Below are positions 49,189-57,469 of a DNA stretch of 64,000 nt, in pieces. The DNA is taken from positions 186,001 to 250,000 of the forward strand of contig CAVVMR010000001.1 in NCBI GenBank assembly GCA_963749515.1, read 5' to 3'. Source of the stretch: Gaiellasilicea sp963749515 (GTDB taxonomy: Bacteria > Actinomycetota > Thermoleophilia > Gaiellales > Gaiellaceae). The notes under the pieces were generated by a model that was not told where the DNA came from, searched no databases, and saw only the letters and a program-made list of their open reading frames with translations. Both the position numbers and the translations under genes were made by a program. Positions within the stretch are counted from its first letter, which is position 1, and every line of letters begins with the position of its first letter.

Positions 49189-50127
49189 GTGGCCCGGATG
49201 CTCCTCGGTCTCGTCGCACTCGCCCTGCTCGCCTCGCCGACAACGGCCCTGGCGACCGAGCACCTGGGCGACCGTGACGTCAGCTTCCTCTCGCTGAAAA
49301 CCAATGCGCGGGGCGAGGCCCTGGTCAGCTACCGGCGGGCAGACGGCCAGCGGCGCGACGTTCTGATCTGGGGCGCCGTGAACGCGCATGCGCCGGACGC
49401 GGACCGGCCGCAGGTGAGCTTTCGCTACGACTACAGCGGCGGCTGGAAGTCGCATGGCAGAGCCCGGTACGCCCGCACGTTCAAGGACCTGTGCCGGCCG
49501 TACGACGGCCCGCGGCTCGTCCTTCTCGTCGCCGCCTGCAAGGCGCCAGACGGCTCGTACTGGGCACTGCAGAGCTGGCGGCGACTCGCCCCGATGCGCG
49601 GCTTCGCCTCGTTCCGCCCCGAACAGGACGCCTTCGAGCTCCACATCTCTCACTGGTCGGGCCTGCTGCCGCTGCTCGAGGTCTCCCCCAACTGGACCTA
49701 CGGCGGGACGCTGCAGGGGCTCTTCGGCCGCCTCACCTACCTCGGCGAGCCCGTCCACGGCTTCCGGACACCGTCCGCGACGCGACGCGACCCGTATGCG
49801 CGCTTCGTCTACATCGACACCTTCAACTCCGTCTACGGACCGGGCTGGAAGCGCGACACGGGGATCGTCACGCATCGGGGAAACGGGGCCTTCTGTTACA
49901 GCTTCGTCGCGCAGGCGCCTCCGCCCGGCTACCCGTCGAGTGAGCCGCGCGGCCCCGGCAACGGCGAGCGGCACCGGGTCACGGTCATGGGCCCCGGAGT
50001 GACGCCGATCGTGCAGTGGGAGGGCGAAGGGCTCGGCCGCTACAACGCTGCTTCGGACCGGGCGTTCAACCGGCGCTTCGACCAGCTGGTCGGGCGCGAC
50101 GACAAGGTCTGCACGCTCGAGCGCTAG
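49189..50127 (+). CDS. secreted protein of unknown function
   Basis: The product has 312 residues. A signal peptide covers residues 1-22 (GLVALALLASPTTALA). The mature part is rich in aromatic residues: DVLIWGAVNAHAPD, FRYDYSGGWKSHGRARYARTFKDLCRPYDGPRLVLLVAACKAPDGSYWALQSWRRL, SHWSGLLPLLEV and YARFVYIDTFNSVYGPGWKRDTGI. This suggests a carbohydrate- or wall-binding beta fold. Four cysteines are spread along the chain. No family is recognised. TACCCT (49173-49178) lies 10 nt before GTG 49189. Confidence 0.75.
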   Translation: MARMLLGLVALALLASPTTALATEHLGDRDVSFLSLKTNARGEALVSYRRADGQRRDVLIWGAVNAHAPDADRPQVSFRYDYSGGWKSHGRARYARTFKDLCRPYDGPRLVLLVAACKAPDGSYWALQSWRRLAPMRGFASFRPEQDAFELHISHWSGLLPLLEVSPNWTYGGTLQGLFGRLTYLGEPVHGFRTPSATRRDPYARFVYIDTFNSVYGPGWKRDTGIVTHRGNGAFCYSFVAQAPPPGYPSSEPRGPGNGERHRVTVMGPGVTPIVQWEGEGLGRYNAASDRAFNRRFDQLVGRDDKVCTLER

Positions 50128-50133
50128 TAGGGC

Positions 50134-50400
50134 CTAGCGGACGTCGAACCCCTCGAGCCCTTCCGGCTCCTCGCTGACCACGTCGACCCAGTCCACCCGC
50201 GCGCCGCGCGGCCCCTCGCGGGCGAACTCGACGAGCCGCTCGACTGCGTCCCGCTCTCCTTCGAACACCGCCTCCACGGTCCCGTCGGGCAGGTTCCGCG
50301 CCCAGCCGCTGACGCCGGCCGTGTGTGCGCGGCGGCGCGTCGTCTCGCGGAAGAAGACGCCCTGAACGTGCCCCTGGACGACGACGCGGCGGCGTTGCAC
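50134..50400 (-). CDS. acyP: acylphosphatase
   Basis: The 88-residue enzyme hydrolyses acyl phosphates. It shows GHVQGVFFRETTRRRA with catalytic Arg18, GVSGWARNLPDGTVEAVFEG with Asn36, and GPRGARVDWVDV. GTG 50400 is set by TAGCCT on the minus strand (50412-50407) 6 nt upstream. That box lies back to back with the -10 of the divergent UDG-like gene (50420-50425). Confidence 0.94.
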   Translation of the reverse strand: MQRRRVVVQGHVQGVFFRETTRRRAHTAGVSGWARNLPDGTVEAVFEGERDAVERLVEFAREGPRGARVDWVDVVSEEPEGLEGFDVR

Positions 50401-50431
50401 GTGTTCAGGCTAGTCGGCCTAGGCTAGTGAG

Positions 50432-50944
50432 ATGGCGACGAGCCTTGTCGAGCGACTCGCGGCCGCGAGGATCGGCGAGACGTTCAACCAGTACGCCGGC
50501 TCCCAGCTCAGGCGGGATCGACTCAGCGCGTACCTGGAGGCGAGAAGCGGCGCACGCCTCCTGCTCGTCGCCGAGGCGCCCGGCTATCGCGGGACCCGCA
50601 TCTCCGGCATTCCGCTCACGTCGGAGCGCCAGCTCACCGGCAGCGGCCCCGCCGAGGCGACGGCGACCATCGTCCACGCGGTGCTCGCCGAGCTCGGAAT
50701 CGACCGCGACGTCGTTCTCTGGAACGTGGTGCCGACGCACCCGGGCACCGAGAGCTCGAACCGGCCGCCGACGCGGGCGGAGATCGAAGCGAGCGCGCCC
50801 TTCCTCGCGGAGCTCGCGGACGGCCGGCGGGCGATCGCGATCGGCAGAGTCGCGCACGCGCGCCTCGGCGGGCCATACGTGCGTCATCCCTCGCATGGCG
50901 GCGCCGCCGCATTTCGTGCCGGGCTGGCCGAAGCGCTCCGATAG
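50432..50944 (+). CDS. uracil-DNA glycosylase superfamily protein
   Basis: The product has 170 residues. LLLVAEAPGYRGTRISGIPLTSERQLTG resembles the UDG water-activating motif (GxxPG, here EAPGYRG). VVLWNVVPTHPGTESSNRPPTRAEI and the terminal RHPSHGGAAAF place the HPS loop of the superfamily. No iron-sulphur cysteines are present, so it differs from family 4 and 5 enzymes; base specificity is unknown. TAGGCT (50420-50425) is 6 nt before ATG 50432. Confidence 0.78.
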   Translation: MATSLVERLAAARIGETFNQYAGSQLRRDRLSAYLEARSGARLLLVAEAPGYRGTRISGIPLTSERQLTGSGPAEATATIVHAVLAELGIDRDVVLWNVVPTHPGTESSNRPPTRAEIEASAPFLAELADGRRAIAIGRVAHARLGGPYVRHPSHGGAAAFRAGLAEALR

Positions 50945-50953
50945 GCTCGCGCC

Positions 50954-52186
50954 GTGGACGGCTTCCCGATCCGGCGGAACACCGTCCTGCTCGCGGCGAC
51001 CCTGACGTGCCTCTCGGGCATGGTGCAGCTGGCGGTTGCCGTCGCGACGGTGACGCTCGTCCTCGTGACGGGAATCGAGGGGATCCTGGGCCTCGGCCCC
51101 GCGATCTTCCTCACGGCGGGGGCACTCGCAGCACTCCCGGCCGGACGGCTCATGGACCGTCACGGCCGGATCCCCGTTCTCGCGGGTGGGTGTGTGGCCG
51201 GCATCGTCGGCTGCCTCGTCACAGCCCTTGGGACGGGTGTCGAGTCTGCGGCGATCGTGGTGCTCGGGTTCGCGCTGGTCGGCATCGCCCAGGGGACGAT
51301 TCTGCTGGCACGGGCCGCAGCCGCCGACATGTATCCGCCCGAGCGACGCGCACGCGGCATCTCCTACGTGCTCTTCGGCGCGCTCTTCGGTGCGGCGCTA
51401 GGCCCGCTCGTCTTCCGGCCGCTCCTCGAGGGCAAGGATCTCGACACCGACGCTCTGGTCATCCCCTGGCTCGCCGCCGGCGGGATCATGGTCGTCGGGC
51501 TCGCGCTCGTCCTCTTCGTCCGCCCCGACCCGCGCACGATTGCCCGCCAGCTCCACTTCGACGCCGGCGGCAGCAACGATGAGACGTCGGCCCCCCTGCG
51601 CGAGATCATCGCGCGACCGGGCGTGCTCTCCGCGCTCGTTGCCGCGATCGCGAGCTTCGGCGGCATGGTCTCCGTGATGAACCTGAGTGGCTATGTGGTC
51701 GTCGACCACGGCCACCACCAGACCGATGTCTTCACCGTCATCAGCCTGCACATCGTCGGCATGTACGCCCTCGTGCTCGTCGTCGGTGCGCTCATCGACC
51801 GGATCGGGCGCCGTCCCGGCCAGATCGCCGGCCTGCTGGTGATGGCGGTCTCGACGTTGCTTCTCGCCGGGCTGGACAGCGTCTTCTGGATGTCCGCCTC
51901 GCTCTTCCTGCTCGGCCTCGGCTGGAACATCTCCTATGTCGCCGCCGTCACCGAGCTCGCGGACCGGGCGCTGCCGGCGGAGCGGGGGAAGCTGATCGGG
52001 TTCACCGACGGGCTCTCGAGCTTCACCGCCGTCGTGCTCGTGCTCGTCGGCGGGCTGGCCTACAGCGCGTTCGGCATCGAGGCTCTCAGCCTTGCTGCGA
52101 CGGTCTTCGTCGTCCTGCCGGCGGCCTGGATTCTGGTACGATCCGCCGCCGGCGCACCCGATGTGCGCCCTCTTTCTGTGAAATGA
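50954..52186 (+). CDS. MFS transporter
   Basis: The 410-residue permease has twelve membrane helices. GRLMDRHGRIPVLAGG (about residues 60-75) is MFS motif A, with ALIDRIGRRPGQIAGLL as its second-half counterpart. RAAAADMYPPERRARGISYVLFGALFGAALGPLVF is motif C-like, suggesting efflux. TAGGCT (50942-50947) overlaps the UDG-like stop and lies 6 nt before GTG 50954. The rplM promoter and leader hairpin lie inside the last 50 bases of this gene. Confidence 0.87.
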   Translation: MDGFPIRRNTVLLAATLTCLSGMVQLAVAVATVTLVLVTGIEGILGLGPAIFLTAGALAALPAGRLMDRHGRIPVLAGGCVAGIVGCLVTALGTGVESAAIVVLGFALVGIAQGTILLARAAAADMYPPERRARGISYVLFGALFGAALGPLVFRPLLEGKDLDTDALVIPWLAAGGIMVVGLALVLFVRPDPRTIARQLHFDAGGSNDETSAPLREIIARPGVLSALVAAIASFGGMVSVMNLSGYVVVDHGHHQTDVFTVISLHIVGMYALVLVVGALIDRIGRRPGQIAGLLVMAVSTLLLAGLDSVFWMSASLFLLGLGWNISYVAAVTELADRALPAERGKLIGFTDGLSSFTAVVLVLVGGLAYSAFGIEALSLAATVFVVLPAAWILVRSAAGAPDVRPLSVK

Positions 52187-52200
52187 AGACCGCAATTTGA
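52137..52200 (+). promoter_or_regulatory. rplM promoter, hairpin leader and 5-codon ORF
   Basis: TACGAT (52137-52142) is a -10 inside the MFS gene. The hairpin GGCGCAC-CCGAT-GTGCGCC (52151-52169) follows, with a pyrimidine-rich tail CTCTTTCT. A 5-codon frame (ATG 52183 to TGA 52198-52200, coding MKTAI) overlaps the MFS stop as ATGA and the rplM TTG start as TTGA. This layout could couple or attenuate ribosomal-protein expression; that is inference. Confidence 0.5.
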
Positions 52201-52628
52201 AGACATACAGCGCAAAGCCGGGCGAGGTCTCACGGGACTGGTACGTCGTCGATGCCGAGGGCAAGACGCTCGGGCGGCTCGCGACCCAGATCGCCGACAC
52301 GCTCCGGGGGAAGAACAAGGCCGTCTACACGCCGCACGTCGACACGGGCGATTTCGTCGTCGTCGTCAACGCCGAGAAGATCGCGGTGACCGGCCAGAAG
52401 CTCGACCAGAAGCTCTACCACCGGCACTCCGGCTTCCCGGGCGGCATCCGCACGCGAACCCTGCGTGAGCAGCTCGAGCGCCGGCCGACAGAGGTGCTGC
52501 GCAAGGCGGTCAAGGGGATGCTCCCGCGCAACCGCCTCGCGCGCCAGCAGATCAACAAGCTCAAGATCTACGCCGGCCCCGTGCACCCGCACGAGGCGCA
52601 GGCCCCGAAGACGTTGGAGGTCAGGTAG
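52197..52628 (+). CDS. rplM: 50S ribosomal protein L13
   Basis: The 143-residue protein shows RDWYVVDAEGKTLGRLATQIADTLRGK, HVDTGDFVVVVNAEKIAVTG, YHRHSGFPGGI and VLRKAVKGMLPRNRLARQQINKLKIYAG. The start is TTG 52197: the ORF would otherwise begin inside the conserved KTYSAKPGE. The rpsI start overlaps its stop by one base. Confidence 0.96.
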   Translation: MKTYSAKPGEVSRDWYVVDAEGKTLGRLATQIADTLRGKNKAVYTPHVDTGDFVVVVNAEKIAVTGQKLDQKLYHRHSGFPGGIRTRTLREQLERRPTEVLRKAVKGMLPRNRLARQQINKLKIYAGPVHPHEAQAPKTLEVR

Positions 52629-53023
52629 TGGCACAGCAGGCGCAATACATGGGTACCGGCAAGCGCAAGACCTCGGTCGCGCGTGTGATCCTGCGGCCCG
52701 GCGACGGGAAGACGTGGTTCAACGGCCGGACGCTGGAGGACTACTTCCCGCGCATGACCCATCGCATGCAGGCGCTGGCGCCGCTGAAGACGGCCGGCGT
52801 CGAAGGGACGTTCGACCTTCGGGTCCGCGTCCACGGCGGCGGCCCGTCGGGTCAGGCCGGGGCGGTGCGTCACGGGATCGCCCGCGCGCTCGTCGAGGCC
52901 GATCCGGAGTTGCGGATCCCACTGAAGCGCGAGGGGTTCCTGACGCGCGACGCCCGCCAGGTCGAGCGCAAGAAGGCCGGGCTGCACAAGGCCCGCAAAG
53001 CCCCCCAGTTCTCGAAGCGTTAA
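52628..53023 (+). CDS. rpsI: 30S ribosomal protein S9
   Basis: The 131-residue protein shows YMGTGKRKTSVARVILRPG, FDLRVRVHGGGPSGQAGAVRHGIARAL and the obligatory C-terminus RKKAGLHKARKAPQFSKR, whose last residues reach the ribosomal P site. It is the standard rplM-rpsI pair. GTG 52628 uses the last base of the rplM stop codon. Confidence 0.96.
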   Translation: MAQQAQYMGTGKRKTSVARVILRPGDGKTWFNGRTLEDYFPRMTHRMQALAPLKTAGVEGTFDLRVRVHGGGPSGQAGAVRHGIARALVEADPELRIPLKREGFLTRDARQVERKKAGLHKARKAPQFSKR

Positions 53024-53132
53024 CTCCCTTTGCGGGTACCTCGCGTTCCTGGCGCGTTCCTCGCGGTGCGCTGCCGGAGGGGACAGTGCTTAAGCACGGC
53101 CCCGGAGAGCAGCGTGCCGCGAGGGGCGCGAG

Positions 53133-53170
53133 CCGTGGCGGAGCCGGGCTCCGCCCGGCGGGAGCCACGG
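53133..53170 (+). terminator. nested GC hairpin between rpsI and glmM
   Basis: The inner stem is GGCGGAGC-CGG-GCTCCGCC (53137-53155), and CCGTGGC (53133-53139) can pair with GCCACGG (53164-53170). There is no T tract. It lies 12 bases before the glmM start and may end the ribosomal transcript or fold in a glmM leader. The 158-nt gap 53024-53181 otherwise shows no gene. Confidence 0.5.
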
Positions 53171-53181
53171 CGGCCAGGGAC

Positions 53182-54441
53182 GTGAGGCGGTACTTTGGCA
53201 CGGACGGGGTCCGGGGAGTCTTCGGCGAGGACCTGACCCTCGAGCTCGTCGAGCGGCTCGGGAAGGCAGCCACCTTGTGGTCCGGGCGCGGGCGAGTCTT
53301 CGTCGGCCGCGATACGCGCAGCTCGGGGCCGGAGCTCGTGGCGGCGTTCTCGCGCGGAGTCGTTGCCGCGGGTGGCAATGCCGTCCTCGCAGGAGTGCTG
53401 CCGACGCCTGCGGTCGCCCTGCTTGCTCTCGATCTGGGCGTTGTGATCACCGCGTCGCACAACCCGCCGGAGTACAACGGCGTCAAGTTCTTCGACAGCG
53501 ACGGAAACAAGCTCACCGACTCCTCGGAGGAGGAGATCGAGGCGCTCCTCGACGCTCCAGAGCGTGGCGACGGAACGATCGACCGCGTGAGCGTCGCCGA
53601 TGACAGCTATCTGGAGCACGTCGTCGAGCGCTTCGGCACCGACCTCACCGGGCTCCGGATCGCCGTCGACTGCGCGAACGGCGCGTACTCCGGGATCGCG
53701 CCCGAGGCATTCGAGAGCCTCGGCGCCGAGGTGACCGCGGTGGCGGCGTCCCCGAACGGCGAGAACATCAACGAAGGCTGTGGCGCCACCGATCTGTCGC
53801 TCCTCCAGGCGACCGTCCGCGCGGGCGGACACGACCTCGGCGTCGCCTTCGACGGCGACGGCGACCGGATGCTCGCCGTCGACGGTGACGGCAACCCGGT
53901 CGACGGCGACCAGATCCTCGCCGTCCTCGCCCTGCATCTCGGCGTCGACGTCGTCGCGGTGACGGTGATGACGAACCTCGGCTTTCACCGCTTGATGGAC
54001 GAGCGCGGGATCCGCGTCGTCACCACCAACGTCGGCGACCGGTACGTGCTCGAAGCGCTCCGGCGTGAGCAGGCCATGCTCGGCGGCGAGCAGTCCGGCC
54101 ACGTGATCTGCCTGCGCGACCACGTCACGGGGGACGGGCTCGCCGCGGCGCTCCTCCTCTGCGGAGCCATCCAGGGCACGACGCTCGCCGAGGCCGTGGC
54201 CGTGATGCCGCTCTACGCGCAGGTGAAGGAGAACGTCCGCGTCACCCGGCGCGAGGTGCCCGCGGCCGCGCTCGCCGAGGCGGAGCGCATCAATGCCGAG
54301 CTGGCCGGAAGCGGGCGTGTCCTCGTTCGCGCATCGGGCACCGAACCGCTGATTCGTGTGCTCGCGGAGGCGGAATCCGAGGAGAAAGCCCGGGATCTCT
54401 GTGCTAGGATCGCGTCCCTCGTTCAGAGGGAGCTCGGCTAG
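53182..54441 (+). CDS. glmM: phosphoglucosamine mutase
   Basis: The 419-residue enzyme interconverts glucosamine 6- and 1-phosphates for the cell wall. It shows RRYFGTDGVRGVFGED at the N-terminus, VVITASHNPPEYNGVKFFDSDG with the phospho-serine Ser92, GVAFDGDGDRMLAVDGDGN (metal loop), GGEQSGHVI and RASGTEPLIRVLAEA. GTG 53182 fits the family N-terminus, with an AGGGA upstream. glmS follows after 103 bases. Confidence 0.95.
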   Translation: MRRYFGTDGVRGVFGEDLTLELVERLGKAATLWSGRGRVFVGRDTRSSGPELVAAFSRGVVAAGGNAVLAGVLPTPAVALLALDLGVVITASHNPPEYNGVKFFDSDGNKLTDSSEEEIEALLDAPERGDGTIDRVSVADDSYLEHVVERFGTDLTGLRIAVDCANGAYSGIAPEAFESLGAEVTAVAASPNGENINEGCGATDLSLLQATVRAGGHDLGVAFDGDGDRMLAVDGDGNPVDGDQILAVLALHLGVDVVAVTVMTNLGFHRLMDERGIRVVTTNVGDRYVLEALRREQAMLGGEQSGHVICLRDHVTGDGLAAALLLCGAIQGTTLAEAVAVMPLYAQVKENVRVTRREVPAAALAEAERINAELAGSGRVLVRASGTEPLIRVLAEAESEEKARDLCARIASLVQRELG

Positions 54442-54544
54442 CAGCGACCCTGCCGAAATTCGGCGGTTTGCAGGGAAGCTTTCCGGGCTCTTACGCGTTC
54501 TCGGGAGTGTTTTTGCGCTTCGGATTCGGAAAAGGGGGGTTTGA
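54405..54544 (+). promoter_or_regulatory. possible glmS promoter and structured leader
   Basis: TAGGAT (54405-54410) near the end of glmM is a -10 candidate. The following leader can form CCCTC-gttca-GAGGG (54416-54430) and CCCTGC...GCAGGG (54448-54475), and ends with AAAGGGGGG as ribosome site before ATG 54545. None of the conserved glmS ribozyme core is visible. Confidence 0.4.
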
Positions 54545-56371
54545 ATGTGCGGAATCATCGGATACGTCGGGCCGCGTGAGTGCAAGCCCCTCTTGCTCCA
54601 GGGCCTGGAGCGTCTCGAGTACCGCGGCTACGACTCGGCCGGGATCGCGCTGCGTGAGGAAGGTGGGCTGGAGTACGTCCGCGCCGTCGGAAATCTCCAG
54701 AACCTGAAGGAAGCCGCTGGCCCGAACGGGTCGACCGCGACGCACGGGCTCGGGCACACCCGCTGGGCAACGCACGGCGGCGTCACCGAGGCGAACGCGC
54801 ACCCGCTGGCCGGCTGTGACGGCGCCAAGCTCTCGATCGTCCTGAACGGGATCGTGGAGAACTACCGCGAGCTTCGCGACGGCCTGCTCGCCGACGGCCA
54901 CACGTTCGTGTCCGAGACGGACGCCGAGACGGTGACCCATCTGATCGAGCGCCACTACGAGGGCGACCTCGCGGAAGCGGTGCGGCGCACGTACAGCGAG
55001 CTCGAGGGCCACTTCACCTTCGTCGTCATCCATCACGACCATCCCGACGTGCTCGTCGCAGCGCGCCACCAGACGCCGCTCGTCGTCGGGATCGGCAAGG
55101 GCGAGATGTTCCTCGCCTCGAACGCAGCAGCCTTCCTCCGCGAGACGCGCCGCGTCGTCTTCCCCGACGACGGCGACATCGTCGAGATCACGCCCGCCGG
55201 CGCGGTCTACACGCGTCCCGACGGGACCGTCGTCGAGCACGACCAGGTCGAGCTCGACTGGGACGACGAGGGCGCGGAGAAGGGCGGCTACGAGACGTTC
55301 ATGCTCAAGGAGATCTACGAGCAGGGCGAGGCAGTGGCCGAGACGATCGGCGACCGCGTCCGCCACGGAACGCTCGTGCTCGAGGGCCTCGGACACTCGG
55401 AGGAGGAGCTCCGCGAGCTGCGCCGGATCGTGATCCTCGCCTGCGGCACCGCCTACCACGCGGGTGTCGTGGGGCGCTACGTGATCGAGGAGTGGGCGCG
55501 CATCCCGGTCGAGCCGGACATCGCCTCCGAGTGGATCTACCGCAATCCGGTGATCGACAAGGACACGCTGGTGATCGGGATCTCACAGTCCGGCGAGACG
55601 CGCGACACGATCGAGGCGATGAAGCTCGCCCGCTCGCTGGGCGCCCGCACGGTCGCGATCACGAACATGATGGGCTCCCAGATCACGCGGGAGGTCGACT
55701 CGGTCCTCTACACCCGCTGTGGGCTCGAGGTGGGTGTCGCCGCGTCAAAGACCTTCACCGCCCAGGTCTCGCTGCTCTACCTCGTCGCGCTCAAGCTGGC
55801 GCAGCTCCGCGAGACGATGCCCGCCGGCGAGATCTCGTTCATCCTCGACAAGGTCTACGAGCTGCCGAAGAAGATCGACCAGTTCCTCGACGGCGACCAC
55901 CCGATCGAAGAGATCGCGCAACGCTTCTACGAGCGCCCGTTCTTCTTCTACCTCGGCCGCCACATCGGCCTGCCGGTGGCGCTCGAGGGCGCGCTGAAGC
56001 TGAAGGAGATCAGCTACATCCCGACCGAGGCGTATTCGGCGGGCGAGATGAAGCACGGGCCGATCGCGCTGCTCGACGAGGAGACGCCGGTCGTCGTCGT
56101 GGCGACCGACATCCACGTGTACGACAAGCTCGTCTCCAACATCCAGGAGGTGCGTGCGCGCGGGGCGCACGTGATCGCGATCGCCACCGACGGGAACGAG
56201 GACATCCAGCACCACGCCGACGACGTGATCTACGTCCCGAAGACGCCGAACTTCCTGCAGGCGGTGCTCGGGATCATCCCGTTGCAGCTGCTCGCCTACC
56301 GGATCGCCCGTCTGCGCGACCTCAACGTCGATCAGCCGCGCAACCTCGCAAAGACCGTCACGGTCGAATAG
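54545..56371 (+). CDS. glmS: glutamine-fructose-6-phosphate aminotransferase
   Basis: The 608-residue enzyme makes glucosamine 6-phosphate. The N-terminal MCGIIGYVG exposes the catalytic Cys2 after Met removal. HTRWATHGGVTEANAHPL and LNGIVENYRELRDGL complete the glutaminase. Two SIS sugar-isomerase domains follow (ILACGTAYHAGVVGRY, GISQSGETRDTIEAM, KTFTAQVSLLYL), and the chain ends LNVDQPRNLAKTVTVE. A strong purine-rich ribosome site precedes ATG 54545. Confidence 0.96.
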   Translation: MCGIIGYVGPRECKPLLLQGLERLEYRGYDSAGIALREEGGLEYVRAVGNLQNLKEAAGPNGSTATHGLGHTRWATHGGVTEANAHPLAGCDGAKLSIVLNGIVENYRELRDGLLADGHTFVSETDAETVTHLIERHYEGDLAEAVRRTYSELEGHFTFVVIHHDHPDVLVAARHQTPLVVGIGKGEMFLASNAAAFLRETRRVVFPDDGDIVEITPAGAVYTRPDGTVVEHDQVELDWDDEGAEKGGYETFMLKEIYEQGEAVAETIGDRVRHGTLVLEGLGHSEEELRELRRIVILACGTAYHAGVVGRYVIEEWARIPVEPDIASEWIYRNPVIDKDTLVIGISQSGETRDTIEAMKLARSLGARTVAITNMMGSQITREVDSVLYTRCGLEVGVAASKTFTAQVSLLYLVALKLAQLRETMPAGEISFILDKVYELPKKIDQFLDGDHPIEEIAQRFYERPFFFYLGRHIGLPVALEGALKLKEISYIPTEAYSAGEMKHGPIALLDEETPVVVVATDIHVYDKLVSNIQEVRARGAHVIAIATDGNEDIQHHADDVIYVPKTPNFLQAVLGIIPLQLLAYRIARLRDLNVDQPRNLAKTVTVE

Positions 56372-56382
56372 CGGCTGGTGCC

Positions 56383-56841
56383 TTGAGCGGCCGGAGGCTG
56401 CTGGCCGCGAAGCTCCTGCTCATCGTGCCGTGGTGCGTGTTCACGGTACTCGCGTTGACGGGTGTGCTGTCGTTCTGGTTCGTTGCCGTCTCGTTCGTCT
56501 CGTTGATCCCGCTTCTGCTGCTCTTCTCGCGCTGGGAAGCGGCCGATGTGGCGCGACGGCCAGTCGTTACCGTTGTTCTACCGGCGCCGCAGCCGGGCGA
56601 GGTCTTCCGCTACTCGTCGTGGTCCACGCAATTGCTTGCTGCGGGATGCCCAGCAGCCAGAGGTGTGGAGTCCAGAAGAGCCGTGCGGCCCCGGCGGCAC
56701 CGAAGACTGCCGGGTCTCGTCCACGCACTTCGGCGCTACGCCGAGCCGCACGGCGTCGAGTTCGACCAAGAGCTCCTACGCAGGCGGTCGGCTAGTAGAA
56801 GTCTGGATCCTCTTCGACCACGGGGTCGTCTCGATCGATGA
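56383..56841 (+). CDS. hypothetical membrane protein
   Basis: The product has 152 residues from TTG 56383, 11 bases after glmS. Two membrane helices (about residues 8-25 and 28-50: AAKLLLIVPWCVFTVLALTGVLSFWFVAVSFVSLIPLLLLF) are certain. Beyond residue 90 codon preference fades, and a second frame (ending ...GRLVEVW) looks equally coding, so the C-terminus or a frameshift is uncertain. The last 50 bases overlap the convergent gene 56792-56995. No family is recognised. Confidence 0.5.
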   Translation: MSGRRLLAAKLLLIVPWCVFTVLALTGVLSFWFVAVSFVSLIPLLLLFSRWEAADVARRPVVTVVLPAPQPGEVFRYSSWSTQLLAAGCPAARGVESRRAVRPRRHRRLPGLVHALRRYAEPHGVEFDQELLRRRSASRSLDPLRPRGRLDR

Positions 56842-56995
56842 TGCCGTAGCGCATCAAGGTCCAGAGCAAGAGCGTGAAGAACGGCGGCAGGAGCAGCAGG
56901 ACCGGATTGACGAGCGCCAGCGCGAGCCAGAGGACGGGTACTGCTGCGTACGCGCTCCAGCGGAGCAGTCGATCGTCGCGGACGCGGGCGACCAT
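56792..56995 (-). CDS. small membrane protein of unknown function
   Basis: The product has 67 residues. One long hydrophobic hairpin (about residues 14-45, AAVPVLWLALALVNPVLLLLPPFFTLLLWTL) is followed by an acidic end (IIDRDDPVVEEDPDFY). No family is recognised. ATG 56995 starts 8 bases after the stop of the 57372 gene, so the two are probably one transcript. Confidence 0.6.
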   Translation of the reverse strand: MVARVRDDRLLRWSAYAAVPVLWLALALVNPVLLLLPPFFTLLLWTLMRYGIIDRDDPVVEEDPDFY

Positions 56996-57003
56996 CTTTT
57001 CCG

Positions 57004-57372
57004 TCAGGCGACGGTCTTCCGCCGGCGCAGGCGGGCGAGCTCGTCGTGCTCGTCGTGGGCTGACCCCGTAGCCGGCACGCTGTCGTAGAGCGCCTGAGCG
57101 GCGGCCAGGATCGTGGCGGCGCGGCCGGCGAGGTTCGCCTCGCGCAGCGCCAGCTGGTATTCGCGCTCCTCGAGCGCCGCTTCGCGCGCTGCAAGCGGAT
57201 CCACCGGTGCGTCGGGCAGCGGCTCGACAGGCGTGTGGATCGGCTCTGCGATCGGCTCGAGCACGTGCTCGACCTTCGCGATCGCGACGTCCAGCTCCGT
57301 CAGCTCGGGCGCGTCGAGACCGAGGTGCGCGCGGAGACCGGTGCCAAAGTCCTCTACGGAAGCGTCGTTCAT
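57004..57372 (-). CDS. hypothetical acidic helical protein
   Basis: The product has 122 residues. No family is recognised. A proline-rich middle (EPIAEPIHTPVEPLPDAPVDPL) separates an acidic N-terminal helix from a charged helix (AAREAALEEREYQLALREANLAGRAATILAAAQALYD) that could form a coiled coil. It is soluble. ATG 57372 is divergent from fdhD with 97 bases between. No clear -10 fits this start. Confidence 0.65.
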   Translation of the reverse strand: MNDASVEDFGTGLRAHLGLDAPELTELDVAIAKVEHVLEPIAEPIHTPVEPLPDAPVDPLAAREAALEEREYQLALREANLAGRAATILAAAQALYDSVPATGSAHDEHDELARLRRRKTVA

Positions 57373-57420
57373 GTGTATCCCTAGATGCCATAGGACGCAA
57401 CAACTTGCGCGAGTAGGACC

Positions 57421-57464
57421 GTCGACGTGCGCGGTAGGCCCTGTCGACATGCGCGGTACGCTCT
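57421..57464 (+). repeat. imperfect tandem repeat upstream of fdhD
   Basis: Two 22-bp units (57421-57442, 57443-57464) differ at four positions; each begins GTCGAC and contains TGCGCGGTA. The second unit carries the -10 TACGCT (57457-57462), 7 nt before ATG 57470. The first carries a decayed version (TAGGCC). It may be a duplicated promoter or a tandem operator. Confidence 0.6.
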
Positions 57465-57469
57465 GAGCG

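Noticed and set aside
52465..53181. Upstream extension of the glmM frame through rpsI
   Set aside because: GlmM proteins begin at RRYFGTDGVRG; the extension is a shadow of rpsI and of the GC hairpin region.
54442..54544. glmS ribozyme
   Set aside because: The conserved cleavage-site and core sequences of the ribozyme are not visible.
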